Assembly: GCF_037026685.1 (NCBI RefSeq)
Contig: NZ_JBANET010000007.1
Span: forward strand, 1-64,000
Direction: 5' to 3'
From: Orrella sp037026685
GTDB taxonomy: Bacteria; Pseudomonadota; Gammaproteobacteria; Burkholderiales; Burkholderiaceae_B
DNA: 64,000 bases
The stretch's first letter is position 1; every line of letters starts with the position of its first letter. The position numbers were made by a program, and so were the translations under genes. Of this stretch, positions 57,397 through 64,000 are shown in pieces. A model generated the notes under the pieces. That model saw nothing but the letters and a program-made list of their open reading frames with translations, searched no databases and was not told the DNA's origin.

Positions 57397-58059
57397 ATGC
57401 AGATATCCGCCCGTACCGTCGCGCCCCTGGCTGCCCTGGCCTTCGTCCTGGCCGGTTGCCAGACGAGCGGCGACAAGACTGCGTCGCAGACGGAAGGCGC
57501 GCCGCCTGCAGCCAGCGCGTCCCAGCCCGGGCAGCTAGCCCCTGGCGCCGTCGATCCGGCCCAGGCCGCCGCGCCCAGCGTGGCCTTCTACATTGCCCAG
57601 ACCGAGGCCGATCCGGCCCTGATGGAAGTGCCGCTGCGCGACGGCTCGCTCTACGTGCAGCGCACGCCCGCGCTCACGCGCGATGACCTGGCCGAGGCCG
57701 CCGCCATGGTGGACCAGGCGGGACAGAATTTCGTGGGCTTGCGCTTTACCGAAGCGGGCGCCCGCAAGCTGACCGAGGTCAGCAGCCGCAACGTCGGCCA
57801 GCGCCTGGCGCTGGTGGTAGACCGCGAGCTGATCGCCGCGCCGCGCATCGCCGAGCCGCTGGACCGCGGCGTGCTGGCCTTTGCCACGCCCAACGCGCAG
57901 GCGGCGGCCGAAATCGCCGCGGCCATCCGCGGCGACGACCCGTCCAGCGCCGGGCCCGCGCCCGGTGGCGAGGCAGCCCCGGCCGCCGCGCCCGCGCCGG
58001 CCGTGCCGGCCCAGTCCGGGCAGGGCGAACCCGGCGGCACGGCCCCCCCGCGGATGTAG
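57397..58059 (+). CDS. Lipoprotein with SecD P1-like domain
   Basis: 220 residues. The lipobox LAGC with Cys near residue 20 predicts a lipoprotein. Residues about 60-175 resemble the periplasmic head of SecD (SecDF P1): FVGLRFTEAGARKLTEVSSRNVGQRLALVVDRELIAAPRIAEPLDRGVLAF. There are no membrane helices or the rest of SecD. A Pro/Ala/Gly-rich tail completes it. The ATG at 57397 follows AGCAGGAG. It could assist protein export or envelope folding; this is inference from one domain. Confidence 0.75.
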   Translation: MQISARTVAPLAALAFVLAGCQTSGDKTASQTEGAPPAASASQPGQLAPGAVDPAQAAAPSVAFYIAQTEADPALMEVPLRDGSLYVQRTPALTRDDLAEAAAMVDQAGQNFVGLRFTEAGARKLTEVSSRNVGQRLALVVDRELIAAPRIAEPLDRGVLAFATPNAQAAAEIAAAIRGDDPSSAGPAPGGEAAPAAAPAPAVPAQSGQGEPGGTAPPRM

Positions 58060-58085
58060 GGCAAGGGCCCGCCGGCGGCGCGGCG

Positions 58086-58538
58086 TCAGCGTTTGCGCCG
58101 CTTGGCCGCGGGCTTGGCCGCCGCGGCCTGCTGGCGCTCGGCCTGCAAGGTCTGCATCAGCGAACGCACCGCCTGGCGCAGGAACTGCCGGTCGTGGGCG
58201 TCCAGCGCCAAGTAGCGGGCGTGGTCTTCCTCGGTAAACAGCCAGTCGGCCGGCTGCGGCGGGCTGTCGGGCTGGACCTCATCGCGCAGCACCAGCTGCG
58301 CGGGCCCGGTGGGCTCCATCGGCAGCTGGCCGGTTTCCAGCCAGGCGGGATTGACGCCCAGCACCTTGGCCAGGCGCAGCAGCGAGCGGCTGGAGGTGCG
58401 CAAGCCGCTTTCGTAGTTGCCGATGGCGCTTTGCGAGACGCGGCTCAGCTGCGCCAGGCGCTGCTGTGTCAATGCACGTTGCATGCGTGCATACCGGAGT
58501 CGTTCGCCAAAAGTATTCACATCCGTGATTGAATACAT
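58086..58538 (-). CDS. XRE-family helix-turn-helix regulator
   Basis: 150 residues. The HTH lies at residues about 8-62: GERLRYARMQRALTQQRLAQLSRVSQSAIGNYESGLRTSSRSLLRLAKVLGVNPAWLETG, a lambda-repressor-like fold. The C-terminal half is a helical region ending in a basic tail (KPAAKRRKR). The start at 58538 places a set of palindromes around and just upstream of the start codon, suggesting autorepression. The longer frame to 58757 has no family similarity. Confidence 0.87.
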   Translation of the reverse strand: MYSITDVNTFGERLRYARMQRALTQQRLAQLSRVSQSAIGNYESGLRTSSRSLLRLAKVLGVNPAWLETGQLPMEPTGPAQLVLRDEVQPDSPPQPADWLFTEEDHARYLALDAHDRQFLRQAVRSLMQTLQAERQQAAAAKPAAKRRKR

Positions 58539-58550
58539 ACTTTCAATCAC
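58513..58550. promoter_or_regulatory. Interleaved palindromic operators at the XRE regulator start
   Basis: GTATTCA (58513-58519) pairs with TGAATAC (58530-58536), and GTGATTGAA (58525-58533) pairs with TTCAATCAC (58542-58550) across 8 bp. They cover the start codon of the XRE gene. Together with the next site they form a cluster in an otherwise AT-rich 220-bp divergent region. Confidence 0.6.
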
Positions 58551-58566
58551 TTTGGTGGTTACGCGT

Positions 58567-58584
58567 TCATCACTTTTGTGATGA
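58567..58584. promoter_or_regulatory. Second palindromic operator of the XRE regulator
   Basis: Perfect TCATCAC-TTTT-GTGATGA. The half-site ATCAC recurs in the neighbouring palindrome (AATCAC), which is what one expects of tandem operators for one repressor, as in phage-type autoregulation. Confidence 0.6.
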
Positions 58585-58759
58585 AATGGCCCGGCCTCGC
58601 CCCAGGCGGGGCCTGGCATGTGCGCTGGCACGCAGTCAAGCAACTGAAAACTAAGGTTTTCTTTATTAACGGCACCAGCCCGGTCGCCGCTCGCACAGCT
58701 GCCCAGGAACTTGCTAGGATTCAACACGAAGGTGTTTGTCACGAGTTCGAGGTCCACGC

Positions 58760-59443
58760 ATGACCGTCACCGGTCCTGGCGATGAAAGCGCCGTCCTAGT
58801 CTTTTCTTCCGATGTCCAGTTTCGCCATGCCACCGTCTCGGCCCTGCAGGATGCCGGGGTGGGCGCCGGCTGGGCCGAATCCCTGGCCCAGGCGCGCCAA
58901 TACGTGGAGCAGGCCGGCGTGCCCCTGGTCGTGCTGGCCGACGCGCCCCATGTGCTGGCGCGCATCTGCCGCGACCTGCGCGTGCGGCGCGTCTCGGCCG
59001 GCATCGTCGCGGTGGGCCACTATGCCGGCGTGGAGCAGCGCATGGAGGTCCTGCAGCACGGGGCCGATGTCTGCCTGAACGGCGACCTGCAAGCCGGCGA
59101 GCTGGCCGCGCAGCTGCAGGCGCTGGCGCGCCGGATGGGCGCCAGCCTGCTGCCCGACCCGGTCGCGGATACGCCGGCCTGGGAGCTGGCCGACGACGGC
59201 TGGAGCCTGCTGTGCCCGGACGGCACCCGGCTGGCGCTGAGCGCGGCCGAGCGCGAGTTCATGCGGGCGCTGCTGAGCGCGCCGCAAGCCTGCATACGGC
59301 GCGAGCCGGATGTTTCGGGGCAGGTGCCCCGGCACATGGACATGACGGTCAGCCGACTGCGCAGCAAGGCGGCGCGCCTGGGCGTGCACCTGCCGGTGCG
59401 CACCATACGCGGCTGGGGCTATACCTTTACCGGCGAGGCTTGA
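58760..59443 (+). CDS. OmpR-type regulator with degenerate receiver domain
   Basis: 227 residues. The C-terminal 90 residues form a winged helix (LALSAAEREFMRALLSAPQACIRRE, DMTVSRLRSKAARLGVHLPVRTIRGWGYTF). The N-terminal 115 residues align with a receiver in outline (AVLVFSSDVQFRHATVSALQDAG), but the acidic pair is SSD, the phospho-Asp region reads VVLADAPHVL, and the conserved Lys is lost (GADVCLNGDL). Phosphorylation-independent control is therefore likely. It is divergent from the XRE gene and overlaps proB by 25 bp at its 3' end. No partner kinase is adjacent. Confidence 0.82.
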   Translation: MTVTGPGDESAVLVFSSDVQFRHATVSALQDAGVGAGWAESLAQARQYVEQAGVPLVVLADAPHVLARICRDLRVRRVSAGIVAVGHYAGVEQRMEVLQHGADVCLNGDLQAGELAAQLQALARRMGASLLPDPVADTPAWELADDGWSLLCPDGTRLALSAAEREFMRALLSAPQACIRREPDVSGQVPRHMDMTVSRLRSKAARLGVHLPVRTIRGWGYTFTGEA

Positions 59444-60579
59444 AGCACCACCAGGTTGTCGCGGTGCACCAGCTCGGGCTCGGACATGTGGCCCAGTATG
59501 GCGGCGATCTGCGCCGAGGGCTTGCGCAGGATGCGGCGCGTATCGGCGGCCGGGTAGTTCGCCAGCCCGCGCGCACATTCGCGGCCCTGTTCGTCCACGC
59601 AGGCCACCACGTCGCCGCGCGAGAACTCGCCTTCGGCAGCCAGCACGCCGATGGGCAGCAGGCTCTTGCCTTCTTGCGTCAGCGCGCGCACCGCGCCGGC
59701 ATCGAGCACCAGCCTGCCGCGCAGGCGCAGGTGATCGACCAGCCATTGCTTGCGGGCGGCGCGCACCGGCAGCACCGCCTGCAGCTCGGTGCCGATGCAT
59801 TCGCCTTGCGACAGCCGCACCAGCACGTTGTGCTCGCGGCCCGAGGCCACCACGGTATGCGCGCCGCTGCCGGCTGCGCGCTTGGCGGCCAGGATCTTGG
59901 TCAGCATGCCGCCGGTGCCCACGTTGCTGCCGGCGCCGCCGGCCATGGCCTCTAGCCGCGGATCGCCGGCTTGCGCGTGCGAGACGAACTGCGCCTGCGG
60001 GTTCTTGCGCGGATCCGAGTCGTACAGGCCGCGCTGGTCGGTCAGGATGACCAGGGCGTCGGCCTCGATCAGGTTGGTCACCAGCGCCCCGAGCGTGTCG
60101 TTGTCGCCCAGGCGGATCTCGTCGGTGACCACCGTGTCGTTCTCGTTGACGATGGGCACCACGCCCAGGCGCAGCAAGGTGAACAGGGTCGAGCGCGCGT
60201 TCAGGTAGCGCGTGCGGTCGGCCATGTCCTCGTGCGTGAGCAGGATTTGCGCGGTGCGCAGCCCGAACTGCGCGAAAGCTGCCTCGTAGGCCTGGGCCAG
60301 ACCCATCTGGCCGACGGCGGCGGCGGCCTGCAGCTCGTGCATGGCAGCCGGCCGGCGCGGCCAGCCCAGGCGCGCCATGCCCTCGGCCACGGCGCCGCTG
60401 GAGACCAGCACCACCTGCTTGCCCTGCTGGCGCAAGGCGGCGATCTGCCCGGCCCAATGCGCCAGGGCATGGTGATCGAGCCCGCGCCCTTCGTTCGTGA
60501 CCAGGGACGAACCCACCTTGACCACCAGGCGGCTGGCGGGGGCGACGACGGAGACGGCGGAAGCGGCGTGGGCGGACAT
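59419..60579 (-). CDS. proB: Glutamate 5-kinase
   Basis: 386 residues. The amino-acid kinase domain (about 15-270) shows VVKVGSSLVTNEG, VVLVSSGAVAEGMARLG, NENDTVVTDEIRLGDNDTLGALV and VGTGGMLTKILAAKRA. A C-terminal PUA domain (about 285-375, VDHLRLRGRLVLDAGAVRAL) completes the standard ProB. It phosphorylates glutamate in the first step of proline synthesis and is normally feedback-inhibited by proline. It lies 32 bp after obgE, a common beta-proteobacterial order. Confidence 0.96.
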   Translation of the reverse strand: MSAHAASAVSVVAPASRLVVKVGSSLVTNEGRGLDHHALAHWAGQIAALRQQGKQVVLVSSGAVAEGMARLGWPRRPAAMHELQAAAAVGQMGLAQAYEAAFAQFGLRTAQILLTHEDMADRTRYLNARSTLFTLLRLGVVPIVNENDTVVTDEIRLGDNDTLGALVTNLIEADALVILTDQRGLYDSDPRKNPQAQFVSHAQAGDPRLEAMAGGAGSNVGTGGMLTKILAAKRAAGSGAHTVVASGREHNVLVRLSQGECIGTELQAVLPVRAARKQWLVDHLRLRGRLVLDAGAVRALTQEGKSLLPIGVLAAEGEFSRGDVVACVDEQGRECARGLANYPAADTRRILRKPSAQIAAILGHMSEPELVHRDNLVVLQASPVKV

Positions 60580-60611
60580 ACCAGGGCTGCGGCGAAAACG
60601 GCGGACTGCGA

Positions 60612-61736
60612 TTATGACCGATCGGGCGGCGGCTCGGCGTCGCTGCGCGTTTCGTCGAAACGCGGATCGTCCGCCACGTAGGTGCCGTCGGCGCGGTCCT
60701 GGGCCTGCTGCTCGCGCGTGCGGGCCGCGTCCAGCGCGTCCTGCAGGTCGAACAGCAGCTCGCGCGTGCCTTCGCCGGTCAGCGCCGAGATGACATACAC
60801 CGGGCCCTGCCAGCCGTAGGCGGCCACGAAGCGCCGGGCCAGCGCCTGCGGGTCCGGCACCATGTCCAGCTTGTTGAGCACCAGCCAGCGCGGCTTGTCG
60901 TACAGCGTGGGATCGTAGCGGCGCAGCTCCTCGGCGATGGCGCGGGCGTCCTGCACGGCCTGCGGCACCGGATCGGCATCCGGATCGGGCGAGGACACAT
61001 CCACCAGGTGCAGCAGCACGCGCGTGCGCGCCAGGTGGCGCAGGAACTGGTGGCCCAGGCCCGCGCCCTCGGAAGCGCCCTCGATCAGGCCGGGGATGTC
61101 GGCCACCACGAAGCTGCGCGATTCGGAGGTGCGTACCACGCCCAGGTTCGGGTGCAGGGTGGTGAAGGGGTAGTCGGCGATCTTGGGCCGCGCGTTGGAA
61201 ACGCGGGCGATGAAGGTGGATTTGCCGGCATTGGGCAGGCCCAGCAGGCCCACGTCGGCCAGCACCTTGAGCTCCAGGCGCAGGCGGCGCTGTTCTCCTT
61301 CCTTGCCGTGGGTGAACTGGCGCGGTGCGCGGTTGGTGCTGGACTTGAAATGCAGGTTGCCCAGCCCGCCCTGGCCGCCGGCGGCCAGGGTGACCTTCTG
61401 GCCGTGGCGGTCCAGGTCGAACAGGACCTCGCCGGTGTCGGCGTCGTGCACGACCGTGCCCACCGGCACGCGCAGCACGATGTCCGGCGCGGCGGCGCCG
61501 TACTGGTCCGAGCCGCGGCCGTTCTCGCCGTTCTTGGCGCGGTGCAGGCGCGCATAGCGGAAATCGACCAGTGTATTGATGTTGCGGTCGGCCACGGCGT
61601 AGATGCTGCCGCCGCGTCCGCCGTCGCCGCCGTCAGGGCCGCCGAAGGGGATGAATTTTTCGCGGCGAAAGCTGGCCACGCCGTTGCCGCCTTTGCCGGC
61701 GATGACTTCGATGGTGGCTTCGTCGACGAATTTCAT
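60612..61736 (-). CDS. obgE: GTPase ObgE/CgtA
   Basis: 374 residues. The Gly-rich Obg domain (1-158) starts MKFVDEATIEVIAGKGGNGVASFRRE. The GTPase domain has G1 GLPNAGKSTF, G2 DYPFTTLHPNLG, G3 ADIPGLIEGASEG and G4 NKLD. A short acidic C-terminal tail follows (DDPRFDETRSDAEPP). It acts in ribosome assembly and stress control at the 50S subunit. Separated from rpmA by an intrinsic terminator, so it depends on readthrough or its own promoter. Confidence 0.97.
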   Translation of the reverse strand: MKFVDEATIEVIAGKGGNGVASFRREKFIPFGGPDGGDGGRGGSIYAVADRNINTLVDFRYARLHRAKNGENGRGSDQYGAAAPDIVLRVPVGTVVHDADTGEVLFDLDRHGQKVTLAAGGQGGLGNLHFKSSTNRAPRQFTHGKEGEQRRLRLELKVLADVGLLGLPNAGKSTFIARVSNARPKIADYPFTTLHPNLGVVRTSESRSFVVADIPGLIEGASEGAGLGHQFLRHLARTRVLLHLVDVSSPDPDADPVPQAVQDARAIAEELRRYDPTLYDKPRWLVLNKLDMVPDPQALARRFVAAYGWQGPVYVISALTGEGTRELLFDLQDALDAARTREQQAQDRADGTYVADDPRFDETRSDAEPPPDRS

Positions 61737-61757
61737 GGGAGTGTTCCTGGTGGCGAA

Positions 61758-61791
61758 AGAAAAAAAGCCCTGCCGGCCGGGCAGGGCTTTT
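61758..61791 (-). terminator. Rho-independent terminator after rpmA
   Basis: Minus-strand stem AGCCCTGCC / GGCAGGGCT followed by TTTTTTTCTTTC. It lies 20 bp past the rpmA stop codon and 22 bp before obgE. Confidence 0.88.
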
Positions 61792-61808
61792 GGGGCTGTG
61801 CGAGAGGC

Positions 61809-62069
61809 TTACTCTGCAGCGATGACCGAGACGGTCTGCTTGTTGAGCTTGCCCTTCACGCCGAACTGCACCTTGCCTTCGGCCAGCGCGTACAGCGTGT
61901 GGTCCTTGCCCACGCCGACGTTCAGGCCGGGATGAAAGCGCGTGCCGCGCTGGCGCACGATGATGCCGCCGGCCAGGATCGATTGGCCGCCGAAGACCTT
62001 GACGCCAAGTCGTTTGGCTTCTGAGTCACGGCCGTTGCGGGTTGAGCCGCCGCCCTTTTTCTGTGCCAT
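61809..62069 (-). CDS. rpmA: 50S ribosomal protein L27
   Basis: 86 residues beginning MAQKKGGGSTRNGRDSEAKRLGVKVFGGQ, the invariant L27 N-terminus, and containing GIIVRQRGTRFHPGLNVG. The N-terminal tail reaches the peptidyl transferase centre. No N-terminal cleavable extension of the Firmicute type. Second gene of the rplU-rpmA operon, 60 bp after rplU. Confidence 0.98.
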   Translation of the reverse strand: MAQKKGGGSTRNGRDSEAKRLGVKVFGGQSILAGGIIVRQRGTRFHPGLNVGVGKDHTLYALAEGKVQFGVKGKLNKQTVSVIAAE

Positions 62070-62129
62070 GTTTAGCTCCTATCGGCTCTTGCGAGCCAAA
62101 ATATGTTGGCTGAGAGTGACGAACAGTGC

Positions 62130-62441
62130 TTACGCCGTGATCGCGTCGATGCGGATCTCGGTGTAGTTCTGACGGTGGCCTTGACGCTTCTGGTAGTGCT
62201 TGCGACGACGCATCTTGAAGATCTTGACCTTGTCGTGGCGTCCATGCGCAAGAACGGTGACCTTGACCGCGGCGCCCGAGACGAGAGGCGCGCCAACCTT
62301 CAGCGTGTCGCCTTCGCCCACGGACAGGACCTGGTCCAGGGTGATTTCTTGCCCGATGTCTGCCGGTATCTGTTCGATCTTGAGTTTTTGGCCTGCGGCA
62401 ACGCGATATTGCTTGCCGCCGGTTTTTATGACCGCGTACAT
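62130..62441 (-). CDS. rplU: 50S ribosomal protein L21
   Basis: 103 residues beginning MYAVIKTGGKQYRVAAGQKLKIEQI and ending in the L21 basic segment KIFKMRRRKHYQKRQGHRQNYTEIRI. It binds 23S rRNA early in 50S assembly. First gene of its operon behind a strong promoter at 62527-62555 and an 80-nt structured leader. Confidence 0.98.
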   Translation of the reverse strand: MYAVIKTGGKQYRVAAGQKLKIEQIPADIGQEITLDQVLSVGEGDTLKVGAPLVSGAAVKVTVLAHGRHDKVKIFKMRRRKHYQKRQGHRQNYTEIRIDAITA

Positions 62442-62468
62442 GGGATAACCTCTGTATGTTCAAAGAAC

Positions 62469-62516
62469 GCGCGCCAAGGGCCGCATGCCCGGCGCGCTTT
62501 TTTGGCCCAAAAGCGC
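62469..62516 (-). ncRNA. Structured leader of rplU with mutually exclusive hairpins
   Basis: In the rplU transcript, GCGCTTTT (62516-62509) can pair with AAAAGCGC (62501-62494). Alternatively GCGCGCC (62497-62491) pairs with GGCGCGC (62475-62469), reinforced by inner CCC/GGG pairs. The two share bases 62494-62497, so only one can form. This resembles an autoregulatory ribosomal-protein leader. On the plus strand the second hairpin is followed by TTTTTT and would also look like a terminator. Confidence 0.5.
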
Positions 62517-62526
62517 CAAACCAAAG

Positions 62527-62555
62527 ATTCTATCCTGCAACCCATTGATAGTCAA
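62527..62555 (-). promoter_or_regulatory. Sigma-70 promoter of rplU-rpmA
   Basis: Minus strand TTGACT (62555-62550), 17-bp spacer, TAGAAT (62532-62527). A start point near 62520 gives an 80-nt leader before rplU. Confidence 0.8.
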
Positions 62556-62593
62556 ACAGAATTTGGCTGGCCGGGGCGGGATACGCGTCCCCT

Positions 62594-62599
62594 TATAAT
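62594..62599 (+). promoter_or_regulatory. Perfect -10 hexamer upstream of ispB
   Basis: TATAAT with no good -35 at the usual distance (GCCGGG at 62571-62576). A start near 62606 would give a 168-nt ispB leader that includes the terminator-like hairpin at 62660-62682. Confidence 0.55.
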
Positions 62600-62659
62600 C
62601 GCCGTGTTGCCGCCACGCATCGCGCTGCCGCCGCCGGGCGCAGGCCGCGTGGCCCGCCC

Positions 62660-62682
62660 ACCGCCAGCCGGCGGTCTTTTTT
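62660..62682 (+). terminator. Intrinsic terminator-like hairpin in the ispB leader
   Basis: ACCGCC-AGCC-GGCGGT followed by C and six T, a compact and complete terminator signature 91 bp before the ispB start codon. It would end a transcript of roughly 75 nt from the promoter at 62594, acting either as an attenuator or as the end of a small RNA. Confidence 0.65.
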
Positions 62683-62773
62683 CGCCGTCCGCGGCGCCGC
62701 GCCGGCTGCCCGGGGGCGGCTTCCCGCGCCCGGCCCGCCGTTCTTGCGCGCCTCTTTCGATACCGGATCCGTC

Positions 62774-63739
62774 TTGAACCTGCCTGACCTGCTTGCCCCC
62801 GTTGCCCAGGACATGAAGTCCGTCGATGCCGTGATCCGTGCCCGGCTCGATTCCGAAGTGGTGCTCATCCGCACGATAGGCGACTACATCGTCGGCGCGG
62901 GCGGCAAGCGCATGCGGCCGGCCCTGCTGCTGATGATCGCCAAGGCGCTGGGCTACCGGGGCGAGCGCCACCACCTGCTGGCGGCGGTGGTCGAGTTCAT
63001 CCACACCGCCACCCTGCTGCACGACGACGTGGTGGACGAGTCGGACCTGCGGCGCGGGCGCAGCACCGCCAATGCGGTGTTCGGCAACGCCGCCAGCGTG
63101 CTGGTGGGCGATTACCTGTACTCGCGCGCCTTCGAAATGATGGTCGAGGCCGATTCGATGCGCATCATGGCCATCCTGTCGGGCGCGACCACCGTCATCG
63201 CCGAGGGCGAGGTGCTGCAGCTGCTGAACGTGCACGATCCCGAGGTGTCCGAGCCGCGCTACCTGCAGGTGGTGCGCTACAAGACCGCCAAGCTGTTCGA
63301 GGCCGCCGCGCAGGTGGGTGCCGTCCTGGCCGGCGCCACGGCCGAGCAGGAGGCCGCCGCCGCCGCCTATGGGCGGCACATCGGCACGGCGTTCCAGCTC
63401 ATCGACGACGTGCTGGACTACAGCGGCGATGCGGCGGCGCTGGGCAAGAACGTGGGCGATGACCTGCGCGAAGGCAAGCCGACCCTGCCGCTGATCCGCG
63501 TGATGGAAGTGGGCACGCCCGAGCAGCGCGCCTTGATCCGCGGGGCCATCGAGACCGGCCAGGCCGACTTCGAGGCGGTGGCGCAGGCGATCCGGGCCAC
63601 CGACGCGCTCGAGCACGCCCGGCGCTGCGCGGTGGCCGAGGCCCAGGCGGCCCGCCAGGCCTTGTCCAGCTACCCGATTTCCGAATATTCGAAATCCCTG
63701 CTAGAATTTTGCGCTTTCGCAGTAGAGCGTGATCGGTAA
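62774..63739 (+). CDS. ispB: Octaprenyl diphosphate synthase
   Basis: 321 residues of the trans-prenyltransferase family, making the octaprenyl side chain of ubiquinone-8. First Asp-rich motif LLHDDVVDESDLRRG, second LIDDVLDYSGD, plus AGGKRMRPALLLM. The likely start is TTG at 62774 (reads MNLPDLLAPVAQDMKS), which matches the usual N-terminus. The next ATG, at 62813, would remove a conserved helix. It is divergent from rplU, an arrangement common in proteobacteria, and tRNA-Pro follows. Confidence 0.95.
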   Translation: MNLPDLLAPVAQDMKSVDAVIRARLDSEVVLIRTIGDYIVGAGGKRMRPALLLMIAKALGYRGERHHLLAAVVEFIHTATLLHDDVVDESDLRRGRSTANAVFGNAASVLVGDYLYSRAFEMMVEADSMRIMAILSGATTVIAEGEVLQLLNVHDPEVSEPRYLQVVRYKTAKLFEAAAQVGAVLAGATAEQEAAAAAYGRHIGTAFQLIDDVLDYSGDAAALGKNVGDDLREGKPTLPLIRVMEVGTPEQRALIRGAIETGQADFEAVAQAIRATDALEHARRCAVAEAQAARQALSSYPISEYSKSLLEFCAFAVERDR

Positions 63740-63777
63740 GCCGATATGCGCGTTGCGCAAAGCGTCTGCAAAGACAT

Positions 63778-63854
<77 letters not shown>

Positions 63855-63902
63855 AATTCGTTTGGTCGGATGCGCGGCAAGCGCCGCGCGCCCAAGCCCG
63901 AG

Positions 63903-63942
63903 AAAAACGGCGCCAGCCTTTGTTGCTGGCGCCGTTTTTGTT
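63903..63942 (+). terminator. Rho-independent terminator after tRNA-Pro
   Basis: Long stem AAAAACGGCGCCAGC / GCTGGCGCCGTTTTT with a short loop, then TTTTGTTTT. Palindromic enough to work in both directions. The last 58 bp of the window show no feature. Confidence 0.92.
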
Positions 63943-64000
63943 TTCCCTCCTCCGTTTTTCCTGTTCCGCCGCGCGCTGCGTGCGCCCGGGCGCCTGCGCG

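Noticed and set aside
62469..62503. Plus-strand intrinsic terminator upstream of ispB
   Set aside because: The hairpin plus T run is real in sequence, but no plus-strand gene precedes it; I interpret the structure as part of the rplU leader on the other strand.

Overview
This 64 kb window is high-GC chromosomal DNA from a betaproteobacterium. Gene content and protein style point to Bordetella in the Alcaligenaceae: several TRAP carboxylate transport genes, PotABCD-like uptake, katA, a Bordetella-style autotransporter barrel, ubiE/ubiJ/ubiB, and octaprenyl diphosphate synthase beside rplU-rpmA-obgE-proB. I see no insertion sequence, phage, CRISPR array or rRNA. The lack of IS481-like ends argues mildly against B. 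pertussis and for B. bronchiseptica or B. parapertussis, but this is inference.

Region 1-4.4 kb (minus): an operon of a VOC-fold protein, the three subunits of bacterial 5-oxoprolinase (pxpB, pxpC, pxpA) and a TRAP solute-binding protein, with a divergent LysR regulator. Region 5.3-9.6 kb: serA, the phoB-phoR two-component system and ubiE. Region 9.9-21.1 kb (plus): a long catabolic operon of a two-subunit hydantoinase/oxoprolinase (hyuA, hyuB), a complete TRAP transporter (dctP, dctQ, dctM), two FAD-dependent amine oxidoreductases, an EamA exporter and an IclR regulator. A 29-bp near-perfect palindrome lies in front of it. Region 21.1-27.1 kb: a minus-strand PotABCD-type ABC importer with a proline racemase-family enzyme whose second catalytic Cys is Gly, and a divergent GlxA/AraC regulator.

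Region 27.2-37.1 kb: a Tim44-domain protein, the ubiquinone accessory genes ubiJ and ubiB, a diiron ferritin-like protein, the heptose-phosphate nucleotidyltransferase, pcm and a TolC-family outer membrane protein, then thiG-thiD and a TetR regulator. Region 37.2-40.8 kb (minus): a four-gene Mce/Mla-type lipid transport operon. Region 40.9-47.9 kb: cobalamin uptake genes (TonB receptor and BtuF-like protein) behind a cobalamin riboswitch, divergent from the B12-dependent methionine synthase metH, so vitamin uptake sits beside its consumer.

Region 47.9-58.1 kb: a TPMT-family methyltransferase, katA, an autotransporter with almost no passenger, yaeQ, and thiC behind a TPP riboswitch. An unusual gene-free stretch follows, carrying a 142-145 bp inverted repeat pair with structurally conserved hairpins. 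Then come a substrate-binding-domain protein, a metallo-beta-lactamase-fold hydrolase and a SecD-like lipoprotein. Region 58.1-64 kb: an XRE regulator with palindromic operators, a degenerate OmpR-type regulator, proB, obgE, rpmA and rplU (minus), ispB (plus) and tRNA-Pro(CGG) with a strong terminator.

Most of the window is conserved housekeeping and catabolic content. The signals I rate highest are the inverted-repeat element near 55 kb, the Cys-to-Gly racemase-family enzyme, the passenger-less autotransporter, and the structured leaders around rplU and ispB.
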